NCBI GenBank assembly: GCA_964458085.1
Contig: CAYWFF010000030.1
Span: 1-11,068 of the forward strand
From: CAYWFF01 sp964458085
GTDB taxonomy: Bacteria > Patescibacteriota > Microgenomatia > UBA8517
Direction: 5' to 3'
Length of the DNA stretch: 11,068 nucleotides
A model generated the notes under the pieces. It ran no database searches. It saw nothing but the letters and a program-made list of their open reading frames with translations, and was not told the DNA's origin. Below, piece by piece: positions 1-5,470 of the stretch. The translations under genes and the position numbers were made by a program. Every line of letters begins with the position of its first letter. Position 1 is the first letter of the stretch.

Positions 1-665
1 GCTATCCTTAATGCCATAAAAGGCAAAGTTGCAGGATGTGTATGTTTCCCCGGCAATTTGGGCGGCAATAAACTAAGTAAATCTCCGACTGTTTTAATCG
101 TTTTCCGGGTTCGATTGTTGACAATAGACAGTGCTAAATGGTGTGCTTTCCGGTAACCTATATACGGCAAAAAAAGGTCGGTGAGCTGTTTTCCGCTTAA
201 TGAATTAACAAGGTCATAAGCAGCAACACCCTGATTTTCCGGATCCATTCTCATATCAAGCGGCGCATCGCTGTTTTGAAATGAAAAACCCCGGCTTAAG
301 CTGGTAAGCTGAGAGCTTGAAACACCAAGATCTATTAAAATGCCGTCCACTTTTTCAAGTTTGTTGTTTCGTGCTATTTGGTCAATTGACCTAAAGTTGT
401 CATGAACAAGGGTAAAGCACCTCTGAGTTTCCTCAGGGGTAGGGCAGGCTTCCTTTAATTGTTCACGGGCAGACTTCAGTGCTTCCCAATCAGCGTCGAT
501 TCCCAGTACAAACGCACCTTTAGCTACTATACGTTTTGCGTGTCCGCCGTATCCGACGGTTGCATCTATTATTTGAGCTTGCTTTTGTAAATGTGCTTTT
601 TTTTCTAGGTTAAAGGCATCAAGTACTTCATTCAAAAGAACGGGTTTGTGCTTTAAATCTGTCAT
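1..665 (-). CDS. rsmH: 16S rRNA (cytosine-1402-N4)-methyltransferase RsmH (MraW), partial, C-terminus beyond the left edge
   Basis: My translation of the minus strand from the ATG at 663-665 stays open to base 1, giving about 221 residues. The family is usually about 310, so roughly the last 90 are missing. RsmH uses S-adenosylmethionine to methylate N4 of C1402 in the decoding centre of 16S rRNA. Visible motifs, in order: HKPVLLNEVL near the N-terminus, the SAM-binding IDATVGYGGHA, LGIDAD, GILIDLGVSSSQL, then RGFSF and APLDMRMD, and finally HPATLPFMALRIA. The last differs from the usual HPATRTFQALRI-type motif. The gene starts 3 bp after the mraZ stop, the standard mraZ-rsmH order at the head of dcw clusters. 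A GGGGGA run 6 nt before the ATG is the only plausible Shine-Dalgarno I found in the window. Identification is firm. Confidence 0.95.
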   Translation of the reverse strand, partial: MTDLKHKPVLLNEVLDAFNLEKKAHLQKQAQIIDATVGYGGHAKRIVAKGAFVLGIDADWEALKSAREQLKEACPTPEETQRCFTLVHDNFRSIDQIARNNKLEKVDGILIDLGVSSSQLTSLSRGFSFQNSDAPLDMRMDPENQGVAAYDLVNSLSGKQLTDLFLPYIGYRKAHHLALSIVNNRTRKTIKTVGDLLSLLPPKLPGKHTHPATLPFMALRI

Positions 666-668
666 ACA

Positions 669-1103
669 CTATCCCCCGTTTTTTGATAAGAGTTCAACCA
701 TTTCTGATGCGTGTTCAGCAACATATTGTTCCTGTTTTGTCCAAGCTTCTACACTCCAAATCTCGACTCTGTCACCTAAACCTACAAATACTACTGACTC
801 TGAGAGTTTGGCGTAGTCCCGTAATTCTTTAGATAATACAAATCTTCCTTGAACATCCAGTTCAACTTCATATGCCGACCCAAGTAAAAAACGGTCAGTA
901 TCTCTTACAGACCCTGTAATAGTTTTACTTTCTCCTGTAACTCTGTGTAAAAGTTCCTGAAGGGCAGTTAATTTAACAATTACCAAACACCCTTCATACC
1001 ACCTAGCAACCACAGCTTTGTCTCCCAATTCTTTTCTGAATTTAGCTGGAAGAGCACATCGCCCGTTTTCTGCTAGTGTGGTCTGATATGAGCCTATGAG
1101 CAT
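669..1103 (-). CDS. mraZ: Transcriptional regulator MraZ
   Basis: 144 residues, the normal family length. MraZ is a ring-forming, AbrB-like DNA-binding protein that controls the dcw cluster, often its own promoter. The two tandem MraZ half-domains are visible: the first carries ENGRCALPAKFR (about 13-23), the second LDVQGRFVLSKELRDYA (about 82-98). Each has the diagnostic GR turn followed by a hydrophobic and LR-containing helix. The N-terminus MLIGSYQTTL aligns with the usual MFxGEYxHxL start, supporting the ATG at 1103. An ATG 10 nt upstream is out of frame. No Shine-Dalgarno is seen. rsmH follows after 3 bp, so the two are surely co-transcribed. Three 10-bp repeats resembling MraZ boxes lie just upstream, suggesting autoregulation. 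Confidence 0.96.
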   Translation of the reverse strand: MLIGSYQTTLAENGRCALPAKFRKELGDKAVVARWYEGCLVIVKLTALQELLHRVTGESKTITGSVRDTDRFLLGSAYEVELDVQGRFVLSKELRDYAKLSESVVFVGLGDRVEIWSVEAWTKQEQYVAEHASEMVELLSKNGG

Positions 1104-1137
1104 GGTTTTTCATTTAGGCAGCTTAAAGTGAGAACTA

Positions 1138-1167
1138 ATTCACCATTTCTCACCATTATTAACCATT
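1138..1167 (-). promoter_or_regulatory. Putative MraZ-box operator: three tandem 10-bp direct repeats
   Basis: Read on the minus strand, the three consecutive decamers are AATGGTTAAT, AATGGTGAGA and AATGGTGAAT. Each carries TGGTN followed by a 5-nt spacer, the 10-bp phasing described for MraZ operators (TGGGN repeats with 5-nt spacers in Enterobacteria and Neisseria). The flanking decamers (1128-1137 and 1168-1177) do not continue the pattern. The first repeat overlaps the -10 element and the others cover the start site and early leader of mraZ, a position suited to repression. The TGGT core in place of TGGG is a variant. Binding by this MraZ is inferred. Confidence 0.75.
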
Positions 1168-1193
1168 TTGCAGTATTTTCACGCTTGTGTCAA
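1165..1193 (-). promoter_or_regulatory. Promoter of mraZ-rsmH
   Basis: On the minus strand a perfect -35 box TTGACA (1188-1193) is followed after exactly 17 bp by CAAAAT (1165-1170), a 4/6 match to the -10 consensus. Transcription would begin near 1158, about 55 nt before the mraZ ATG. The -10 overlaps the first of the three MraZ-box-like repeats. Confidence 0.65.
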
Positions 1194-1307
1194 CACTAAT
1201 TTCACCCGAAATAACACAATTAAACCGGATGCACAAAAAACCTATAATAGAGAAGGAAAAGAGGCGGTGAGGCATAAGAAGTGTTTGGTTTATTTTAAAG
1301 TCAAACG

Positions 1308-2036
1308 CTATAACCCCACAGCAAAGATTGAAGGTTCGCTTATTTCAGATGTATTAGTCCATTCACTGCCATCCCACAACATTATAATTTCGCCTTCAGA
1401 TAAGGCTAATGACCCCGTGCCCGATACTCCGGAAGAAAATATCCCGTAAGGACCAATCATTATTTCTCCGGAAGGCATTTCAGGCACACCAAAAGTATCC
1501 ATCAAAACCACATAGTCGTCTGTAGGTTCTTCAAAAGTAAGGGTCAAAATGCCATCCGGTGTCGAAACGCTTTCTTTCCCGGTCGCCATTACAAACGTAC
1601 TCATAAATCTGGCCACAACTTTTCCTTGATCATTTCTGAATCTGAGAGAAAGTGTACCGCCATCCACACCTTCATCGTATCTGAATTTCCCGGACGACTC
1701 AGAGCCCAAAAGCAGTTCCAATTCAACTGAACTTTTACCTTCAAGTTCTACCGTTCCCGGCACGCCTTGAGTTCTGCCGTCAGGAAGAGTATACAAAAGT
1801 TCATAATCAAGAGTTGTTGCAGGGAATTTTCCTAATTTTTCTATTTTCATATCAAGCCAGTGTCCGTCTTCTCGTGGTCTAAGCGATGCAACCGGTTTAT
1901 CCTTCGTAGCAACATCAATTAACTGCTCTTCATCAACAACCTCGCTTTTCCTATTTCTTTTTGAAACAAAAACGACGGCACCGACGGCAACTAAAATTCC
2001 TACGCCTAAAAGAATAAATGGAAGATATTTTTTCAT
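1308..2036 (-). CDS. Hypothetical membrane-anchored protein
   Basis: 242 residues, not recognised as a named family. Residues about 5-24 (LPFILLGVGILVAVGAVVFV) form one hydrophobic segment with MKK before it and KRNRK after it, so it is an uncleaved anchor or signal-anchor; orientation is ambiguous. After an acidic, polar linker (30-55) the rest alternates short hydrophobic and polar stretches typical of beta-sandwich domains. Residues about 58-150 could be one such fold and 155-242 a second, glycine- and serine-rich one ending in IFAVGL. There are no cysteines and I see no catalytic motif. It lies between glyS (44 bp upstream) and the dcw promoter and appears to have its own promoter. It may be a surface or envelope protein, but no function can be assigned. 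Confidence 0.85.
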   Translation of the reverse strand: MKKYLPFILLGVGILVAVGAVVFVSKRNRKSEVVDEEQLIDVATKDKPVASLRPREDGHWLDMKIEKLGKFPATTLDYELLYTLPDGRTQGVPGTVELEGKSSVELELLLGSESSGKFRYDEGVDGGTLSLRFRNDQGKVVARFMSTFVMATGKESVSTPDGILTLTFEEPTDDYVVLMDTFGVPEMPSGEIMIGPYGIFSSGVSGTGSLALSEGEIIMLWDGSEWTNTSEISEPSIFAVGL

Positions 2037-2045
2037 AGATTACTA

Positions 2046-2074
2046 ATGATGAAAGAAAATAAAATAATTGTCAA
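2046..2074 (-). promoter_or_regulatory. Candidate promoter for the membrane-anchored protein gene
   Basis: On the minus strand TTGACA (2069-2074) is followed after 17 bp by CATCAT (2046-2051), a 4/6 match to the -10 consensus. Only 9 nt separate the -10 from the ATG at 2036, so the transcript would be leaderless or nearly so. There is no Shine-Dalgarno. Confidence 0.45.
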
Positions 2075-2080
2075 CTAACC

Positions 2081-3457
2081 TTATGCAGCTAATTTCTCTG
2101 TTAAATATGAGTGTAATTCCTTAAGCATGATTCTTTCCTGTTTCGCAGTATCCCGGTCTCTTACGGTTACTGCATCATCATCAAGTGATTCAAAGTCCAC
2201 AGTGATACAAAAAGGTGTCCCAATCTCATCTTGGCTGTAGTAACGCTTCCCGATATTTCCCCTATCGTCCCAAGTGACAGCAAAATGGGGTTTAAGGCTT
2301 TCATATACGCTTCGTGCTTTTTCAACTAACTCCGGTTTGTTTTTGAGAAGCGGAAAAACAGCAGCTTTGTAAGGAGCAAGTGAAGGTTTAAATTTAAGAT
2401 ATACTCTATGGTCTTCTTCAGTGTAAGCATTCATAAGAAGAATAGTAAAAAGCCGAGAGATTCCAAAAGTCGGTTCTACAACATGAGGAATAAATTTTTC
2501 ATTTGTCAGTGGATCAACGTACTGCATATTCACTCCGGACTTTTCCATATGGTTCTTCAAATCAAAATCTGTACGATATGCCAAGCCCCACATTTCTTTA
2601 TATCCCCAAGGGAATTTAAATTCCAAATCTTCAGTTCTTTGGGAATAATGAGACAGTTCTTCTTTTGTATGAGGTCTCCAACGGATGTTTGCTTCGTTTA
2701 AACCTAAAGCTAGTGCAAATTCATACATCTTCTTTTTCCAATTTTCGAAACTTGCCTCCCAATTCTCAGGCCTTACAAAATACTCAAACTCAGCCAGATC
2801 AAACTCTAAAGTTCTAAAGGTAAACTTACCCATTGTAATTTCATTACGATAAGCTTTCCCAAGTTGCGCAATACCAAATGGAAGTTTGGGATGCATACTG
2901 TCAACTACATTTTTAAAATTAACAAACATTCCTTGCGCGAGTTCACCCCTCAGGTACGCTTGTGACTTTTCACCAGAAATTATCCCTATCTCAGTTTCAA
3001 ATAACAAATTAAATTTTCTAGGTTTTGTCCAGTTTATTTCTTTACATTTAGGACAAGGTATTTTATTGTCCTTTATTATTTTTTCCATTTCTTCAGTCTC
3101 AAGACCTTCCACTTTCAATGTTTGATAAGACTCTTGTAAAAAGTCTTCAATTAAATGATCTGCTCTTGTTCTTAATTGGCAATTTTTACAATCGATAACC
3201 ACATCAGAAAATCCGGTAGTATGCCCAGAAGCTTCCCACACCTTAGGACTCATGAGGTTACTGGTATCAAGACCATACATATCACTTCTGTCAGTAACAA
3301 AAGTTTTCCACCATACATCCGACAAATTTTTCTTTAGAAGCACTCCCAGAGGACCATAGTCATAAGTATTTGCAAGACCGCCATAGATTTCAGATCCGGG
3401 AAATACAAACCCTCGGCGCTTTGCAAGACTAATGACTTTTTCAAGTAGATCTGCCAT
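2081..3457 (-). CDS. glyS: Glycine--tRNA ligase, single-chain alpha2 (class II) type
   Basis: 458 residues from the ATG at 3457. It charges tRNA-Gly with glycine in the cytoplasm. Visible parts: the N-terminal FVFPGSEIYGG and ANTYDYGPLG; WEASGHTTGFSD (about 74-85); two CxxC pairs (C90/C93 and C135/C138) in the insertion, likely a zinc site; motif 2, GKAYRNEI through FTFRTLEFDLAEFEYF (about 200-227); motif 3, VVEPTFGISRL (about 326-336) with R335; and a C-terminal anticodon-binding domain with FAVTWDDRGNIGKRY. The frame extends 14 codons upstream to a TTG at 3499, but those codons are the terminator stem and T-tract of the leader. MADLLEKVISLAKRRGFVFPG is the normal family start. No Shine-Dalgarno is present. 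Expression should follow glycyl-tRNA charging through the T-box upstream. Confidence 0.96.
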   Translation of the reverse strand: MADLLEKVISLAKRRGFVFPGSEIYGGLANTYDYGPLGVLLKKNLSDVWWKTFVTDRSDMYGLDTSNLMSPKVWEASGHTTGFSDVVIDCKNCQLRTRADHLIEDFLQESYQTLKVEGLETEEMEKIIKDNKIPCPKCKEINWTKPRKFNLLFETEIGIISGEKSQAYLRGELAQGMFVNFKNVVDSMHPKLPFGIAQLGKAYRNEITMGKFTFRTLEFDLAEFEYFVRPENWEASFENWKKKMYEFALALGLNEANIRWRPHTKEELSHYSQRTEDLEFKFPWGYKEMWGLAYRTDFDLKNHMEKSGVNMQYVDPLTNEKFIPHVVEPTFGISRLFTILLMNAYTEEDHRVYLKFKPSLAPYKAAVFPLLKNKPELVEKARSVYESLKPHFAVTWDDRGNIGKRYYSQDEIGTPFCITVDFESLDDDAVTVRDRDTAKQERIMLKELHSYLTEKLAA

Positions 3458-3463
3458 ATAAGT

Positions 3464-3472
3464 ATTATAACA
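3464..3472 (-). promoter_or_regulatory. Candidate extended -10 promoter directly before glyS
   Basis: The minus strand reads TGTTATAAT, a perfect extended -10 (TGnTATAAT), ending 6 nt before the glyS ATG. Initiation about 7 nt downstream would fall on the ATG itself, giving a leaderless mRNA that lacks the T-box. No good -35 is present at 16-18 bp. The sequence is AT-rich, so chance is possible. Confidence 0.35.
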
Positions 3473-3474
3473 AT

Positions 3475-3523
3475 AAAAAAACCCGTCCTTCACAACCAAT
3501 TAATTAGGTTGATTAGGGACGAG
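3475..3523 (-). terminator. Rho-independent terminator of the glyS T-box
   Basis: In RNA sense a CTCGTCC arm (3517-3523) pairs with GGACGGG (3482-3488), with one G-U pair. An inner CAACC/GGTTG helix extends the hairpin, and a run of seven T (3475-3481) follows. The 5' arm overlaps the CCCT (3515-3518) that pairs with the T-box AGGG in the antiterminator, so the two structures are mutually exclusive. Confidence 0.85.
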
Positions 3524-3666
3524 TGTAACTTTTAACTATAAAGATTAATACCCGCGGTTCCACCCTTTTTCCGTTTTTATAAAAACGACACTTTTTATAA
3601 TTTAACTTCGAAAAATAACTGCTAATTGTTATCAGCTAGTCAGAGCATGCCCTTGCTTTAACTAAT
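3475..3666 (-). promoter_or_regulatory. Glycine-specific transcriptional T-box riboswitch leader
   Basis: The conserved T-box GGGTGGAACCGCGGGT lies at 3550-3565. Its bulge UGGA (3559-3562) would pair with a UCCA acceptor end, matching U73 of bacterial tRNA-Gly. Near the 5' end a small hairpin (3638-3663; arms AGTTA/TGACT and AGCA/TGCT) presents a six-base loop AGGGCA whose GGC (3649-3651) would be read by the GCC anticodon. Further hairpins are at 3621-3636 (GCTGAT/ATTAGC) and 3572-3587 (a perfect CGTTTTTATAAAAACG palindrome, probably Stem III). AGGG (3563-3566) can pair with CCCT (3515-3518) as antiterminator helix, competing with the terminator. Uncharged tRNA-Gly should allow read-through into glyS. 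The leader is about 190 nt with a very short Stem I. The T-box call is firm; the Stem I fold is my manual model. Confidence 0.92.
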
Positions 3667-3672
3667 TTCAGT

Positions 3673-3701
3673 ATTGTAAAAATTTTTAGTATCACTGTCA
3701 A
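3673..3701 (-). promoter_or_regulatory. Promoter of the glyS T-box transcript
   Basis: On the minus strand TTGACA (3696-3701, perfect -35) is followed after exactly 17 bp by TACAAT (3673-3678, 5/6 match to the -10). Predicted initiation is near 3666, a few bases before the specifier hairpin. It begins 21 bp after the stop of the upstream DUF2130 gene; no terminator is seen between them, so some read-through is possible. Confidence 0.82.
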
Positions 3702-3722
3702 ATATTCAAAAACTTAGATACA

Positions 3723-4886
3723 TCAAGTTAGTCCGTCTTCAAGTTCCAGTAAATCCATACCTTTCACTTGCAATGCCGTTTGGCCAATCCTTCCTTGTAT
3801 ACTACCTACAACTGTTGCCGTTGAAGACATGAGCCTGGAAAGCTGACCTTCCCTAGCTTTCCAAATCTTTTCAAAAGCTGTCCGTTCTTTCACAATCTGA
3901 AGCTGCATCTCCTTATACACCTCCACCAATGCTTCCACTTGCTGTTTAAATTCGTGGGAAGTGATGTAGTCATAAAGAATATCAGCTTTTTCACCGCGAT
4001 GGGCAACTTTTGCTTTTTCGAATCCGACATCAAGAAGATTTTTTCTTAGAATTGACGCTATTGGAATTACCAAAGTGTATCCGCAAACCCATACGCCATC
4101 ATGAATGCCAAATCCTTCGGAAGCGGCTTTTGGCAAAGCCACAGATACTATGACAGGGATATTTGCATGTTCCGCCCGCATATCTTCTTTTAATTTGCTG
4201 CACCACCCATCAGACCAGGCTTTTGTCCGTTTACTTTCCCATAAAATAACTCCGCAAATAAATCCTTTGGGACTTTTGACAATTTGTCTGATGTCAGCCC
4301 CCCGAACTCCTTTGCCAATAGGTTCAAATTCATCGCTGGGAAAAGTTGTTTTTAGTGTGGATTCCAAGTCCAGTTCCAGTACTTCACCTTGTAACTGCTG
4401 AGAACCTACTTTTGCTTGGCGTAATGCATCTTCAAGTTTGTTTTGTAAATCCATGATCTTTTTTTCTTTTTCCATATCTTTGAGGCGATGTTCATCTACG
4501 GCTTGTTTTAAGACTGTTTCTTCGATTTTCTTTTTTTCTTCATCAAGTTGTCTTTGAACTGCAAGTTCCATTTCTTTTCTGTCTTCTTCAAGTTTCCTCC
4601 GTTCTTCCCTGAGTTTTAATTCATTTTGAATTAGCTCGTCGAGCTTCTTATCTTTCTCGGCAATTTGTTTTTGCATGTCAGTAAGCTCCAGAAGTTGATT
4701 TTTCTCATATTGTTTTTTAATTTCTTCTGCAACTGTTTTCTTAGTTGCCTCCAATTCTTCCGCATGTTTTTGGGCTAGTTGTTTTTTTAAGTTTTCTTCG
4801 ACTTGATGTTTTATTGCCTCGGTCAGTTCAATATCTTTTCCGCAGTGGGGACAGGTCAATGAAGTACTCATGATTGTAAATGGCAT
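3723..4886 (-). CDS. DUF2130 family protein (CxxC knuckle, coiled coil, possible nuclease-like domain)
   Basis: 387 residues from the ATG at 4886. An in-frame ATG at 4871 gives MSTSLTCPHCG, closer to the usual DUF2130 N-terminus; neither start has a Shine-Dalgarno, so the start is open. Near the N-terminus C12-P-H-C15 forms a single zinc-knuckle half. Residues about 25-160 are a long, highly charged K/E/Q-rich coiled coil. The DUF2130 region follows (about 165-350) with GADIRQIV, CGVILWESKRTKAWSDGW and KLKEDM. The spacing D198...E217-x-K219 within a hydrophobic strand resembles a PD-(D/E)XK nuclease core; this is my inference from the sequence. The family function is not established to my knowledge. 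It follows recO by 33 bp in the same direction, so a DNA-related role is possible but unproven. It ends in TGA. Confidence 0.88.
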   Translation of the reverse strand: MPFTIMSTSLTCPHCGKDIELTEAIKHQVEENLKKQLAQKHAEELEATKKTVAEEIKKQYEKNQLLELTDMQKQIAEKDKKLDELIQNELKLREERRKLEEDRKEMELAVQRQLDEEKKKIEETVLKQAVDEHRLKDMEKEKKIMDLQNKLEDALRQAKVGSQQLQGEVLELDLESTLKTTFPSDEFEPIGKGVRGADIRQIVKSPKGFICGVILWESKRTKAWSDGWCSKLKEDMRAEHANIPVIVSVALPKAASEGFGIHDGVWVCGYTLVIPIASILRKNLLDVGFEKAKVAHRGEKADILYDYITSHEFKQQVEALVEVYKEMQLQIVKERTAFEKIWKAREGQLSRLMSSTATVVGSIQGRIGQTALQVKGMDLLELEDGLT

Positions 4887-4919
4887 GCTACTGTATGAAA
4901 GACCGATTTACAAGGGGCT

Positions 4920-5465
4920 TTATGTAAGTACTTTTTTACCTATTCGAGGACTGGATAATTTACGTTCAATTACTTCATCTAAAAGCCTATCGGCATCAGG
5001 AAGCTCTTTACCTTCCGGCCAAAATCCGATTGTAGTTAAAAGATCAGTTGTAAAATCTGAACGTAATTTTTTTAGATTTTTACTCGTTTCAAGTTTTTTT
5101 AAGTAAGTTAAAAGTATATCAAATACTTTATTATCTTTAGTTCCGTTTTCTGCAACTTTTTTAGCTACTTCAACTAAAAAATAGGCGACGGATACTTTTA
5201 CCAAATCCTGACGAAGTAGGGCAAATGCGTCTATAAGCTCCACTTCGGTCAAAAGATCAAATATATCTCCTTTAACAGCTGAGAAACGAATATGAGAGAA
5301 CACTTCTATGTGTCCTCGTTTCCTGCTTGAAAGTTTTCTTACACCTTTGGCTAGAAATTCTTTTCTGCCATTGTTTCTAGTTATCACGCTAATTAGTCTA
5401 TCAGCTTCACCTTTGGATTTACGGGAGAGTACAATTCCTTCCGAAGAGTATTTTTTTGAAAACAC
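4920..5465 (-). CDS. recO: DNA repair protein RecO, C-terminally short form
   Basis: RecO loads RecA onto SSB-coated DNA with RecR in the RecFOR pathway. The N-terminal OB-fold signature is clear: SSEGIVLSRKSKGEADRLISVITRNNGRKEFLAKGVRK (about 7-44), then the IEVFSHIRFS and LTEVELIDAF strands. A helical middle part follows, with SVAYFLVEVAKKVAENG and the conserved-type DFTTDLLTTIGFWPEG. The protein has 181 residues against the usual 230-250, stopping soon after that motif. It contains no cysteine, so the C-terminal zinc finger of many RecO proteins is absent. The start is GTG at 5463-5465, 5 bp after the DUF4012 stop; no ATG fits, an in-frame TAG lies 12 nt further up, and no Shine-Dalgarno is visible. 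Translation may be coupled to the upstream gene. The next gene begins 33 bp downstream, leaving no room for a frameshifted remainder. Confidence 0.92.
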   Translation of the reverse strand: MFSKKYSSEGIVLSRKSKGEADRLISVITRNNGRKEFLAKGVRKLSSRKRGHIEVFSHIRFSAVKGDIFDLLTEVELIDAFALLRQDLVKVSVAYFLVEVAKKVAENGTKDNKVFDILLTYLKKLETSKNLKKLRSDFTTDLLTTIGFWPEGKELPDADRLLDEVIERKLSSPRIGKKVLT

Positions 5466-5470
5466 AGTTT

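Noticed and set aside
1194..1307. Possible terminator or small RNA between the membrane-anchored protein gene and the mraZ promoter
   Set aside because: Only a 5-bp ATTTC/GAAAT hairpin (1199-1212) and a weak GTTTG/CAAAC pair are visible; neither is GC-rich or followed by a T-tract in the right place. Nothing supportable.
1168..1449. Plus-strand 93-codon frame, with a TATAAT at 1243-1248 and a purine-rich stretch near 1250-1270
   Set aside because: It runs antisense across the mraZ promoter and the end of the membrane-anchored protein gene, its translation resembles no protein, and the -35 before the TATAAT is weak (TTAAAC). Most likely a chance frame.
2408..3125. Plus-strand frames inside glyS, and similar frames inside the DUF2130, recO, DUF4012, manC and GT4 genes
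   Set aside because: All lie antisense to well-identified genes and show no recognisable domain or upstream signals.
4887..4919. Promoter for the DUF2130 gene in the gap after recO
   Set aside because: A TACAGT-like hexamer is present but no -35 at a fitting distance; co-transcription with recO is simpler.
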